DNA of 64,000 nucleotides from assembly GCA_964581355.1 (NCBI GenBank), contig CAZOOA010000001.1, positions 81,468-145,467 of the forward strand, given 5' to 3'. Positions 8,019 through 17,265 of this stretch are shown one piece after another. Made by a program: the position numbers and the translations under genes. The stretch's first letter is position 1. Every line of letters starts with the position of its first letter. Under the pieces are notes generated by a model. It was not told the origin of the DNA and ran no database searches. It saw only the letters and a list, made by a program, of their open reading frames with translations. The DNA is from CAZOOA01 sp964581355 (GTDB lineage: Bacteria; Bacillota; Dethiobacteria; DTU022; UBA8154).

Positions 8019-9014
8019 ATGGGTCCGGGAAACCAGGGAGAACGTTTTCAGCATGTCCCGGTATTGTTAACTAAAGTGCTCAGGATTTTAGACCCAACTC
8101 CTGGAGATATCATCCTGGATGCGACCTTGGGCGGGGGAGGGCACTCGGAAGCAATCCTGGAAAAGGTGACCCCAGGCGGCAAAGTAATCGGCCTGGACCT
8201 GGACAAGGATGCCATCGAAGCAGCCAAAGAGCGTCTTAAACCCTTTGGCAGTGCTTTTATCGCCATCCAGGATAACTTTGCCAACCTGCAAAAAATCTTA
8301 CCGGACCTGGAGTTGGACGGTGTTGATGGGGTTTTAATGGACCTTGGAGTATCTTCTTATCAACTGGATAGCTCCCAGCGGGGATTTTCTTACCAGAGAG
8401 ATGTTTTTCTCGACATGCGTATGAGCGGCGAGGCCCAGCAGACCGCTTCCGATCTTTTGAATACTTTATCCAGGCAGAAGCTTGCCCGAATTTTTAAACA
8501 ATATGGAGAAGAGAAGTGGGCGGACAGGATTGCCGCTTTCGTGGAAAAGTATCGTACACAAAAAGGTTCGCTGACCCACAGCGGGCAGTTGGTGGAAGTC
8601 ATTAAAAATGCCATACCTGCTGCTTCGCGCAGAAAGGGTGGACATCCGGCAAAACGTGTTTTCCAGGCTTTAAGGATTGCCGTAAACCGGGAACTGGAAA
8701 ACCTGGAAGCCGGCCTGGAGCAGGGCATTGAATGGTTAAAACCCGGTGGTCGGATTGTGGTGATTTCTTACCATTCCCTGGAAGATGAAATTGTAAAAAA
8801 AAGGTTGCAGGAACGAGCGAACCCGTGTAACTGCCCAGCAAAATTCCCGGTTTGCCAGTGCGGCCTTACGCCGGTGATTAAGCTGACAGCCCCAAAAGTT
8901 ATTTTTCCTGGAGACGAAGAAGTCAAAATCAACCCCAGGGCACGAAGTGCCAGGTTGAGAGCTGCTGAAAAGCTTGAGAACAGAGGAAAAAGTTCTAATA
9001 CGATCGGCAGGTGA
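8019..9014 (+). CDS. rsmH: 16S rRNA (cytosine-1402-N4)-methyltransferase
   Basis: RsmH (MraW) methylates N4 of C1402 in 16S rRNA near the P site, using SAM. The 331 residues have the SAM-binding LDATLGGGGHS motif about 25 residues in, the FQALRIAVNRE region, and the family's SYHSLEDEIVK motif. I prefer the ATG at 8019 over the one at 8004 because GAGGAGG lies six bases before it, while the earlier ATG overlaps that site. It overlaps or abuts ftsL. Confidence 0.95.
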   Translation: MGPGNQGERFQHVPVLLTKVLRILDPTPGDIILDATLGGGGHSEAILEKVTPGGKVIGLDLDKDAIEAAKERLKPFGSAFIAIQDNFANLQKILPDLELDGVDGVLMDLGVSSYQLDSSQRGFSYQRDVFLDMRMSGEAQQTASDLLNTLSRQKLARIFKQYGEEKWADRIAAFVEKYRTQKGSLTHSGQLVEVIKNAIPAASRRKGGHPAKRVFQALRIAVNRELENLEAGLEQGIEWLKPGGRIVVISYHSLEDEIVKKRLQERANPCNCPAKFPVCQCGLTPVIKLTAPKVIFPGDEEVKINPRARSARLRAAEKLENRGKSSNTIGR

Positions 9015-9019
9015 ATAAG

Positions 9020-9421
9020 GTGTTAGCAACAAAGGAAAAACCAAAAGCAGGATTTGTCCCCCAACAAAGACCGTCCCAGGATCGCAATAGCCGCACCGGG
9101 GGAAAGGTTTCTTCCACTCCACGGTATTCATTTGCAGGAAATCCTGCGGAGAGCCTGCTGCTGTGTGTTTTAATCTTTTTTTTAATCGCTGTAAGTATCG
9201 GTCTTATTGCTCAATACAGCCGGGTTATTGCTGTGAACTACCAGGTTCAGCAGGTAGACCGGGAAATCTCTCAGCTGCAAGAAGAAAAAGAGCGCCTGGC
9301 CCTGGAAGTGCGGAGTTTAAGTTCCCTGGAACGGATTGAAACCATTGCAGTAAACGAGTTGGGGTTACAGTACCCGGAACAAAAACAATGGCTGAGATTA
9401 TCAGCCAGGGAAGAGCAATAG
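9020..9421 (+). CDS. ftsL: Cell division protein FtsL
   Basis: FtsL is a small bitopic membrane protein that joins FtsB/DivIC and FtsQ/DivIB and activates FtsW-FtsI. The protein is 133 residues long: a basic cytoplasmic tail, one membrane helix at about 40-62, then a coiled coil (heptad-like QQVDREISQLQEEKERLALE) and a short C-terminal tail. Sequence conservation in this family is low, and the call rests on topology and position between rsmH and the PBP. The GTG at 9020 has the perfect AGGTGA site five bases upstream, which overlaps the rsmH stop; a GTG at 9011 is the alternative. Confidence 0.85.
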   Translation: MLATKEKPKAGFVPQQRPSQDRNSRTGGKVSSTPRYSFAGNPAESLLLCVLIFFLIAVSIGLIAQYSRVIAVNYQVQQVDREISQLQEEKERLALEVRSLSSLERIETIAVNELGLQYPEQKQWLRLSAREEQ

Positions 9422-9433
9422 CCAGGTGAGAAT

Positions 9434-11548
9434 ATGGCAAAACGAAAAGTTTCCAGTATGCAATTGAAAAAACGTCTTCTTTTTGTGTTTTTCTTTACGG
9501 TTATTTTGATGCTGGCCCTGGTATTACGTTTGGGTTGGATTCAATTCGTGATGGCAGAAGAGTTACAAGCCAAAGCGTGGGAGCAATGGAATCGCAGCAT
9601 TCCGGCTCCTTCTTCCAGGGGTGATATTTATGACAGAGACGGTCAACTTCTGGCCGGCAGCGCGACAGTAGAAACCGTTGTAGCCATTCCCCCCCAGGTG
9701 AATGACCCGGCTTTTACAGCCAGAACTCTGGCTCCTGTGCTGGATATGAGCCAGGAGCGAATTTTTGAGCTGTTAACCCAGGAAAGAGCTGCTGTTTACC
9801 TGAAACGCAGGGTTGATGAAGAGGTGGCTGACGAAGTCCGAATACTCAACCTGCCCGGTATCACTTTTACCCAGGAGCCGAAGCGGTATTACCCTAATAG
9901 CAATTTGCTTTCGCAACTGCTGGGCTTTGTAGGGACGGACCAGGGTTGGGCCGGGCTGGAAGTATATTATGAAGAAGTTCTGGAAGGTCGAGACGGGAGT
10001 ATCATGTACCCCACGGATAACAGGGGACGGGAAATACCCGGGGTTCGCCGTTTTATCCCTCCCAAAGAAGGCAAGGACCTCCATCTTACGATTGATGAAA
10101 CCATTCAATTCATCGTGGAAAGGGAGTTATCCCGGGCTATGGTGGAGTATGATCCCAAGCGGGTGATGGCCCTGGCTGTCAACCCCCAGTCGGGAGAAGT
10201 CCTGGCATCTGCCTCAAAACCGGATTTCGATCCCAACCGCTACAATGAATACAACAATGACTACTGGCGCCTTTTTCCTGTCACAGATACGTTCGAACCC
10301 GGGTCAACCTTTAAACTCATTACCCTGGCAGCTGCCATGGAAGAGAATCTTTTTGACGAAAACGAACCTTTTTACTGCTCCGGTTCTGTCAAAGTGGCGG
10401 GACAGACTATCCGCTGCTGGACCTCCCATAAGGGAGGGCATGGTTCCATCGATTTTGCAGAAAGTGTCTATCATTCCTGCAACCCCGCTTTTATTGAACT
10501 GGGAGAGAAGCTGGGTGCGGAGCAATTGTTCGACTACATAAGAGCGTTTGGTTTTGGCTTGCCTACCGGTGTTGATTATCCCGGAGAAGGGCAGGGCCAA
10601 ATATTCCGGCCGGAACAAATCGGTCCAGTTGAGCTGGCTACCTCTTCTTTTGGGCAGGGTCTTTCTGTTACACCCCTGCAGCAGGTGATGGCTGTATCCG
10701 CATTTGCCAACGGCGGTCGTTTGGTGCGTCCTTATTTTGTCCAGGAAATCACTGATGGTGAAGGGGAAACCTTGTTTCAGCGGGAGCCGGAAGTTATCCG
10801 CCAGGTAATCTCAGCAAAAACAGCTGAGCGGGTGACCCGGACCATGGAAGGAGTTGTTGAAGAGGGAAGCGGAGTCAATGCCGGAATTGAAGGGTACCGG
10901 GTTGCCGGTAAAACAGGGACGGCGCAAAAAGTGTCTGAAGGAAGCTACGTGGCGGGTGAATATGTCCTTTCTTTTATTGGCTTCGCGCCTGTTGAAGATC
11001 CACAGGTTTTACTCTATGTGGCCATAGATGGGGCGAAGCGCGGACCCCAGTGGGGCTCCCAGGTTAGTGCGCCGCTTTTCCATTCAATTATGAAAGATGC
11101 GCTTTCATACCTGGAGATCCCTCCTTCCCAGATTCCGGAAGAAGATAATGACCAGGAGCCAGAGCGATTGGTAAACGTCCCTGATTTAAAAGGGCTTACG
11201 ATGGATGAAGCCGGGGCGCTTTTGGATACCAAGGGGCTGCTGGTGCGACTGGTAGGCAATGATGGCGTGATCGTGGATCAAACCCCAAAAGCAGGGGCTC
11301 GTGTTCCCATGCAAACAAACATCGTCATTTACCTGGATGACCTGTTCAGGGAAGAGGCCGCAAATCAAATCGTTTTACCGGATTTGAAAGGGATGACGGT
11401 AAAAGAGGCCGGTGAAATCCTGGGTCATATCGGGTTAAAGATGGAACGGAAAGGATCAGGAATTGTTTTTGACCAGGAACCTGCGCCAGGGACGTTAATT
11501 GAGCAGGATTCTGTGGTTCAGGTTCGCTTTTCGTCGCCCCTGGACTAA
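9434..11548 (+). CDS. ftsI: Class B penicillin-binding protein with two PASTA domains (FtsI/SpoVD type)
   Basis: This is a septal transpeptidase that cross-links peptidoglycan. It is 704 residues long, with a single N-terminal membrane helix (about 14-34), a PBP dimerisation domain, and a transpeptidase domain with active-site S291 in STFK, S348-C-N350, and K493-T-G. Two PASTA domains follow (about 577-635 and 643-703). PASTA-bearing class B PBPs at this position are either FtsI/Pbp2b or the sporulation-specific SpoVD; only one copy is present here, so the role could be either or both. AGGTGAG precedes the ATG, and the gene starts 12 bases after ftsL. Confidence 0.92.
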   Translation: MAKRKVSSMQLKKRLLFVFFFTVILMLALVLRLGWIQFVMAEELQAKAWEQWNRSIPAPSSRGDIYDRDGQLLAGSATVETVVAIPPQVNDPAFTARTLAPVLDMSQERIFELLTQERAAVYLKRRVDEEVADEVRILNLPGITFTQEPKRYYPNSNLLSQLLGFVGTDQGWAGLEVYYEEVLEGRDGSIMYPTDNRGREIPGVRRFIPPKEGKDLHLTIDETIQFIVERELSRAMVEYDPKRVMALAVNPQSGEVLASASKPDFDPNRYNEYNNDYWRLFPVTDTFEPGSTFKLITLAAAMEENLFDENEPFYCSGSVKVAGQTIRCWTSHKGGHGSIDFAESVYHSCNPAFIELGEKLGAEQLFDYIRAFGFGLPTGVDYPGEGQGQIFRPEQIGPVELATSSFGQGLSVTPLQQVMAVSAFANGGRLVRPYFVQEITDGEGETLFQREPEVIRQVISAKTAERVTRTMEGVVEEGSGVNAGIEGYRVAGKTGTAQKVSEGSYVAGEYVLSFIGFAPVEDPQVLLYVAIDGAKRGPQWGSQVSAPLFHSIMKDALSYLEIPPSQIPEEDNDQEPERLVNVPDLKGLTMDEAGALLDTKGLLVRLVGNDGVIVDQTPKAGARVPMQTNIVIYLDDLFREEAANQIVLPDLKGMTVKEAGEILGHIGLKMERKGSGIVFDQEPAPGTLIEQDSVVQVRFSSPLD

Positions 11549-11630
11549 ACTTCTTTGGTTAAACCGGTATTTGTATCCTGCTTGGTGTAAATACTAGTAG
11601 CCTGTGAAGGAGAAAAAAGATACAATGAAT

Positions 11631-11790
11631 GTAATTGCTCAGGAGATGTATTGTTCAGATCTATTTATAAGCTAGGCTGTGAGGACTGTTCGTGCGTTTC
11701 CTGAGTAAAGCGAAGGACCAAATGGGAAAGCGCCAGAACCGTCCCCCTGCTTCGCAAGGTATGAAGCAAAGTTGGGCTGAAAGCTATTGA
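11631..11790 (+). repeat. Palindromic intergenic element, copy 3, before murE
   Basis: It shares the GTAATTGCTCAG start (11631), a decayed left arm GAGGACTGTTCGTGCGTTTCC without the last base (from 11680), the well preserved right arm GGGAAAGCGCCAGAACCGTC (from 11723) followed by CCCCTGCTTCGC, and the TTGGGCTGA end with the copies at 1871-2060 and 2282-2425. It fills most of the 286-base gap that breaks the dcw cluster between ftsI and murE. Confidence 0.65.
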
Positions 11791-11834
11791 TGAACAAACA
11801 AAAGCAAACATAGGACACGGGAAAGGAGAGCTAC

Positions 11835-13337
11835 ATGGAAGCGATCAGAAAGCTGGATGATTTATTACAGTTCGTCCATGTTGACCAGGTCAAGGGAAAC
11901 ACCGGGCTTGTTTTGCGAGGCATGGCATATCATACCGAACGCCTGGAACAGGGATTTTTGTTTTTTTGCCTGGCAGGAAGCCGCCTTGATGGTCACGATT
12001 TTATCCCCGCAGCGGTCAAGGCAGGGGCTTCAGCCGTTGTCCTGGAAAAAGACAGGGAAGTGGAAGGGGCAACAAAAATTCGTGTTCCCGATGTTCGTAT
12101 GGCCATGGCTGCTTTTTCTCAGCTGTTTTATGGAAACCCCTCTGAAAAGCTGCGCCTGATTGGGGTTACAGGCACAAATGGGAAAACGACAACCACTCAC
12201 CTGATAGAGGCTATTTTATCAACTCACGGTTCCAGGACCGGGCTTTTAGGGACTATTCGCTACCAGGTAGGCCCGGAAAAGCTACCCGTGTTGGCTACAA
12301 CTCCTGAAGCCCCGGACCTGCAAAAAATTTTAAAAACCATGGTTAATAAGGAGGTTGCCTATGCGGTCATGGAGGTTTCCTCCCACGCCCTGGAGCTGAA
12401 CCGGGTTTCCGGTTGTGATTTTGATGTAGCTGTTTTCACGAATGTGACAGAAGACCACCTGGATTTTCACGGTGAGTTTGAACGCTACCTTGCAGCCAAA
12501 GGGAAGTTGTTTTCTCAACTGGGGGGTAGTTTTATCAAAAATAATAAACCCCGCTATGCAGTTATCAATGCTGACGACCGAAACGCGTTTTATTTCCAGC
12601 GACAGGCAACCACCCAGTGGATTACATACGGTATCGACAATCCGGCGACTGTCTCGGCTAAAAATATTTCTGTCAAAGATGAAGGTGTCAGCTTTGAACT
12701 TGTTTCCCCCTGGGGCGTGAAAAGTTTTTCCCTGCGCCTGACCGGAACATTCAGCGTGTATAACGCCCTGGCAGCAACCACCGTAGCCTTGCTGGAAGGA
12801 GTACCCCTAAAGACTATCAAGCAGGCTTTGGAAAACATTGCAGGAATTCCAGGCCGGTTTGAAAAAATAGCACTGGGCCAGGATTTTACTGTTATTGTTG
12901 ATTACGCGCATACGCCCGACGGGCTGGAAAATGTTCTCCAGGCAGTCAAAGGTTTTGCCGAAGGCAAAATCATTACCATCTTTGGGTGCGGAGGGGAAAG
13001 GGACAGGACCAAACGCCCTGTTATGGGCCGTATTGCCGGACATTACAGCGACTACTGCATCTTGACTTCGGATAACCCCCGCGGTGAAGACCCCTGGCAG
13101 ATCATTGAAGAGGTCAAGGCAGGATTGCAGGAGAAAAAGTCTTTCGGCAGCGGTTATTCGGTGCAGGCCGACCGGCGTGAGGCCATCAAGCTGGGTGTGG
13201 AGCTGGCCCGTCCGGGGGACATTGTAATTATTGCAGGAAAAGGGCATGAAGACTATCAAATTTTTGCCGATCGCACCATACCTTTTAGCGATAAGGAAGT
13301 TGCCAGTAAATTTATAGAACAAAGAGTGAAAACATGA
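11835..13337 (+). CDS. murE: UDP-MurNAc-L-Ala-D-Glu:meso-DAP ligase
   Basis: MurE is a cytoplasmic ATP-dependent ligase that adds the third residue of the stem peptide. The 500 residues show the three Mur ligase domains, with the P-loop GTNGKTTTTH near residue 114. The D413-N-P-R416 motif is the signature of enzymes that use meso-diaminopimelate rather than lysine, so the peptidoglycan is probably the A1-gamma type. GGAGAG precedes the ATG. It follows palindromic element copy 3 and starts the murE-murF-mraY-murD run. Confidence 0.97.
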   Translation: MEAIRKLDDLLQFVHVDQVKGNTGLVLRGMAYHTERLEQGFLFFCLAGSRLDGHDFIPAAVKAGASAVVLEKDREVEGATKIRVPDVRMAMAAFSQLFYGNPSEKLRLIGVTGTNGKTTTTHLIEAILSTHGSRTGLLGTIRYQVGPEKLPVLATTPEAPDLQKILKTMVNKEVAYAVMEVSSHALELNRVSGCDFDVAVFTNVTEDHLDFHGEFERYLAAKGKLFSQLGGSFIKNNKPRYAVINADDRNAFYFQRQATTQWITYGIDNPATVSAKNISVKDEGVSFELVSPWGVKSFSLRLTGTFSVYNALAATTVALLEGVPLKTIKQALENIAGIPGRFEKIALGQDFTVIVDYAHTPDGLENVLQAVKGFAEGKIITIFGCGGERDRTKRPVMGRIAGHYSDYCILTSDNPRGEDPWQIIEEVKAGLQEKKSFGSGYSVQADRREAIKLGVELARPGDIVIIAGKGHEDYQIFADRTIPFSDKEVASKFIEQRVKT

Positions 13338-13353
13338 CATGAAGGGATAAACG

Positions 13354-14760
13354 ATGATTTTTACTGTAAAAGAAGTGTTGGAAATAACAGGCGGGCGACT
13401 CCTGGCCGGATCGGAAAAAACTACTATTTCCAGGGCGGTTATTGATTCACGGGAAGCCAGGGAGGGAGATCTATTTTTCCCTCTGGCGGGAGAAAAAACC
13501 GATGGCCATCATTACATATTGGATGCCCTGGAGCGGGGAGCTGCCGGTGCGCTGGCAGAAAACTGGGCCCTGGAACATTTTAAAGACAGCGTTTTCCCCG
13601 AAGGTAAAACCGTTGTGGTGGTGGAAGACAGCCTCCGTTGTCTGCAGGAGCTGGCCCGGTATCACCGTAACAGGTTCAATATCCACCTGGTCGCAGTGAC
13701 AGGGAGTAATGGCAAAACAACAACGAAAGACTTTATCGCTGCGGTATTGGCTCAGCGGTATCATGTTCTGAAAACGGAAGGCAACCTGAACAACCATATC
13801 GGCCTTCCATTAATGCTGCTCCGTTTAACTGCGGAACACCAGGCAGTGGTCCTGGAAATGGGCATGAGCGGTTACGGGGAAATTGCTCTTTTAGCTTCCT
13901 TATCCAGGCCGACGGCAGGTGTAATTACCAATATCGGTGAAGCGCACCTGGAGATGCTGGGTTCCCGGGAAAATATCGCCCGGGCCAAAGGGGAGTTGCT
14001 GGAGTTTATGGGCCCGGATGATCCGGTATATTTAAATGTGGATGACCTGTCCTTGCGCTTGATGGGTGAGAGGTTTAACGGACGGGTCTTTTTCTATGGT
14101 TTTGCTGAAAAGGCCCATCTCCGTGCCCTTAAATACTGGCCCAGTGAGCCTGGATACTGCTTTGAAGCCCTTCTGCCTGGAGGGGGAAGCGAAACGTTCT
14201 GGATCCCCCTGCCGGGACAACATAATGTTTACAATGCCCTGGCCGCCACGGCTGTGGGAAACGGGCTCGGACTTACCGGCCGGGAAATCAGGGCAGGCCT
14301 TGCGGCGGCGGAGTTTTCAGGAATGAGAATGGAACGCACCCTGACAAATGGCGGTTACTGGATCATAAATGATGCTTATAATGCCAGTCCTACCTCGGTT
14401 AAGTCTGTCCTAAACTTCCTGGAAGAGTGGTCCGGCCCCAAGAAAAAAATTGCCGTTTTAGGAGATATGCTGGAGCTGGGCAAAGATTCCCAGGAATTAC
14501 ACCTGGAGGTGGGGCGATATGTACAGGCAAAAGGAATTGACTTCCTTGTGACAGTTGGGGAACAGGCACGGTTTATTGCCCGGGGTGCTGTTCAGGCAGG
14601 CTTTCCCCGGGAGTTAGTGTTCTGTTGCCCGGACGTGGAAGAGGCTGTTTCGTGCCTGGATGTTTTGCTGGAGAAAGAAGCGGTACTATTAATCAAAGGA
14701 TCCAGGGGAATGAGGCTGGAGAGGATTGCGGAATCGTTGATTGGCCAGTATAATGGTTAA
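13354..14760 (+). CDS. murF: UDP-MurNAc-tripeptide:D-Ala-D-Ala ligase
   Basis: MurF adds the D-Ala-D-Ala dipeptide and completes the cytoplasmic UDP-MurNAc-pentapeptide. The 468 residues have the N-terminal substrate domain with the IDSREA stretch, the ATP-binding P-loop GSNGKTTTKD near residue 116, the NEGNLNNHIGLPL-like region (TEGNLNNHIG), and the C-terminal NDAYNASPTS and LGDMLELG motifs. It starts 16 bases after murE. Confidence 0.97.
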   Translation: MIFTVKEVLEITGGRLLAGSEKTTISRAVIDSREAREGDLFFPLAGEKTDGHHYILDALERGAAGALAENWALEHFKDSVFPEGKTVVVVEDSLRCLQELARYHRNRFNIHLVAVTGSNGKTTTKDFIAAVLAQRYHVLKTEGNLNNHIGLPLMLLRLTAEHQAVVLEMGMSGYGEIALLASLSRPTAGVITNIGEAHLEMLGSRENIARAKGELLEFMGPDDPVYLNVDDLSLRLMGERFNGRVFFYGFAEKAHLRALKYWPSEPGYCFEALLPGGGSETFWIPLPGQHNVYNALAATAVGNGLGLTGREIRAGLAAAEFSGMRMERTLTNGGYWIINDAYNASPTSVKSVLNFLEEWSGPKKKIAVLGDMLELGKDSQELHLEVGRYVQAKGIDFLVTVGEQARFIARGAVQAGFPRELVFCCPDVEEAVSCLDVLLEKEAVLLIKGSRGMRLERIAESLIGQYNG

Positions 14761-14819
14761 GTGGGTTTCGTTTTATTGAAAAAAAATTAACAGGATAACT
14801 ATCAACCAGGGAGGGTATT

Positions 14820-15779
14820 ATGGGACCTGTTTATCTGGCAGCTATATTTGCCTTTTTAATCAGTTTAGCCATCGCGCCAATTTATATCCGGCTTTCAAAA
14901 AAGTATCAGTTTGGGCAGCAGATCAGGCTGGATGGTCCCAGGCAGCACCTGCAAAAAGCGGGAACCCCAACCATGGGTGGCATCATTTTTCTCGGTTCTT
15001 TTTTCATTACAACCATTTGGTTTGCCCCGGGCTCACCGATGGTCATTCTTGCTGTGCTGCTGATCATGATCAGTGCCTTTTTGGGATTTCTTGATGACTT
15101 CCGAAAAGTGGTCCGCAATCATTCCCTGGGACTCAAGGCCCGGCAGAAGCTTTTCGGGCAGCTTTTGTTTTCCATCGGCTTTTACCTGGCACTTGCCTAC
15201 CTGGGACACTCCACAGCCGTTTCCATCCCTTTCACAGCTATCCAGGTGGAACTGGGTCTTTTTTACCCGGTCCTGATATTTTTAATGATTACCGGGACGT
15301 CTAATGCCGTAAACCTGACAGATGGAATCGATGGACTGGCTGCGGGAACGGCCATTTTGGCTTTTTTGGCTTTTCTGTTTATTGCCGCCAGCCAGGGAGC
15401 TATTGAGGTGGCTTATCTCTGTGGCATCCTGCTGGGAGCTTGCTTTGGATTCTTACTGTTTAATATGCACCCCGCCCGGGTTTTTATGGGGGATGTAGGT
15501 TCCCTTTCCCTGGGGACAGCCCTGGCGGTGATCGCCATTATTTTAAAAGCGGAACTCACCCTGGTAATTATTGGCGGAGTTTTCGTTCTGGAGACTCTCT
15601 CTGTGATTATCCAGGTGGTTTCTTTTCGGCTGACCAGGAAAAGGATTTTTTTAATGAGTCCGCTGCATCACCACTTTGAATTAAAAGGATGGTCTGAGTG
15701 GCAGGTGGTAACGGGCTTTTGGGGGCTGGCTTTTGGTTTTGCGCTGCTGGGCCTGCTGGAATTTACACCATTGTTTTAA
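14820..15779 (+). CDS. mraY: Phospho-MurNAc-pentapeptide transferase
   Basis: MraY transfers phospho-MurNAc-pentapeptide to undecaprenyl phosphate and makes lipid I. The 319 residues form ten predicted membrane helices. Visible motifs are TPTMGGIIF, FLDD (the acidic pair), NAVNLTDGIDGLA, GDVGSL and the MSPLHHHFE histidine cluster near the C-terminus. A strong AGGGAGGG site precedes the ATG. Confidence 0.97.
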   Translation: MGPVYLAAIFAFLISLAIAPIYIRLSKKYQFGQQIRLDGPRQHLQKAGTPTMGGIIFLGSFFITTIWFAPGSPMVILAVLLIMISAFLGFLDDFRKVVRNHSLGLKARQKLFGQLLFSIGFYLALAYLGHSTAVSIPFTAIQVELGLFYPVLIFLMITGTSNAVNLTDGIDGLAAGTAILAFLAFLFIAASQGAIEVAYLCGILLGACFGFLLFNMHPARVFMGDVGSLSLGTALAVIAIILKAELTLVIIGGVFVLETLSVIIQVVSFRLTRKRIFLMSPLHHHFELKGWSEWQVVTGFWGLAFGFALLGLLEFTPLF

Positions 15780-15858
15780 ATTTGAGCAGGGAAAGCAGGC
15801 TGCTTCCCGGGTTTTTATGGCTTGTTTTTTGTACTTGGCAAAACTGGAGGTGTAACCT

Positions 15859-17265
15859 GTGAAGTCCCTGGTTGAGGGAAAAAAGATCCTGGTCTTAGGG
15901 TTGGCGAGAAGCGGCTTGGCAGCGGTTCATTTGTTATTGAAAGCAGGCGCATCACACGTTATCGCCAATGACTATAAAAGCTTGGAACTGCTCCAGGATG
16001 CAGTTGATTCCTGGCGCGATGAAACAAGGGTTACCCTGGTTGGGGGAGGGCACCCCGTGCATCTCCTGGACGGGGTGGCCATGGTGGTCAAAAGCCCGGG
16101 AATCAGGCCGGATCTACCGATCCTGAAAAAAGCATACCGGCGTTCTATTCCTGTATACTCTGAGGTTGAACTGGCTTCCTGGTTCAGCCCGGCAGTGATC
16201 CTCGGCATTACCGGAACCAATGGAAAAACAACGACCACGTCCCTGGTGGGGGAAATATGTAAAAAACAATTCCCTACAGTTCATGTGGCTGGAAATATAG
16301 GCCATCCCCTTTGCGAGGCTGTCCTTGCTGCATGCCGGGAAGACCTGATTGTGGCCGAATTAAGCAGTTTTCAGCTGGAAAATACTGAAACATTCCGGGC
16401 TCCAGTTGCTGCTATCCTGAACATCACCTCTGATCATCTGGATTACCATGGTTCAATGGAGCGGTATGTTGAGGCCAAGGCCAGGATTTTAGACAATCAA
16501 TGCTTGCATGACACAGCCATTTTAAACTATGATGATCCCAACGTGCGAAGGCTTGCTCCCCGGGTGAAAGGGAAACGATTGTTTTTCAGCCGGGCGGCTG
16601 AACTGGATGCAGGGGTTTTTTTGCGCCAGGACCGCATAGTAATAGTAGAAGACGGAAAGGAAGCTCTTGTTTGCCTGAAAAAGGATTTAAAGTTACCCGG
16701 TCCTCATAACCTGGAGAACGCATTAGCTGCTGCGGGTATTGCCTGGTCCGGGGGAGTTAAAATAGAGCATATCGGCCAGGTTTTGAGCAAGTTTAAAGGG
16801 GTTCCTCACCGCCTGGAGTTTGTAGGAGAAAAACAGGGCGTTGCCTTCATCAATGATTCCAAGGGAACAAATCCCGAGGCAACTTTAATGGCTCTCGGCT
16901 CTTTTGCAGGGAAAAAAATCCTGATCGCCGGAGGCCTGGATAAAGGGGCCATGTTCCAACAACTGGCTGAAAAGCTCCAGGATGAAAATGTTTCTAGCCT
17001 TATCCTGCTGGGTGAAACAGCGCCTTTGATTCAAAGGGCAGCACATAAACAAGGTTTTGTCAACATTTTCATGGTTTCCACCATGCAGGAGGCAGTTGAG
17101 CAGGCTTTTCAACAGGCTTCGGCAGGGGATACAGTTCTGCTTTCGCCGGCCTGTGCCAGCTGGGATATGTTTGCCAGCTTTGAAGAGCGGGGAGATGCTT
17201 TTAAAAGGGCAGTTTCACAAATAGAGGAGAGCTTTCATGATGAAAAAAGCCCCTACAAAGCATGA
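15859..17265 (+). CDS. murD: UDP-MurNAc-L-alanine:D-glutamate ligase
   Basis: MurD is the cytoplasmic ligase that adds D-glutamate to UDP-MurNAc-L-Ala. The 468 residues begin with a Rossmann-like KILVLGLARSG domain, then have the P-loop GTNGKTTTTS near residue 118 and the central NITSDHLDYHGS motif. The C-terminal domain starts at about 310 with NDSKGTNPEAT. The start is GTG with GGAGGTG seven bases upstream. The end overlaps the start of ftsW by 29 bases, so the two are likely translationally coupled. Confidence 0.96.
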   Translation: MKSLVEGKKILVLGLARSGLAAVHLLLKAGASHVIANDYKSLELLQDAVDSWRDETRVTLVGGGHPVHLLDGVAMVVKSPGIRPDLPILKKAYRRSIPVYSEVELASWFSPAVILGITGTNGKTTTTSLVGEICKKQFPTVHVAGNIGHPLCEAVLAACREDLIVAELSSFQLENTETFRAPVAAILNITSDHLDYHGSMERYVEAKARILDNQCLHDTAILNYDDPNVRRLAPRVKGKRLFFSRAAELDAGVFLRQDRIVIVEDGKEALVCLKKDLKLPGPHNLENALAAAGIAWSGGVKIEHIGQVLSKFKGVPHRLEFVGEKQGVAFINDSKGTNPEATLMALGSFAGKKILIAGGLDKGAMFQQLAEKLQDENVSSLILLGETAPLIQRAAHKQGFVNIFMVSTMQEAVEQAFQQASAGDTVLLSPACASWDMFASFEERGDAFKRAVSQIEESFHDEKSPYKA

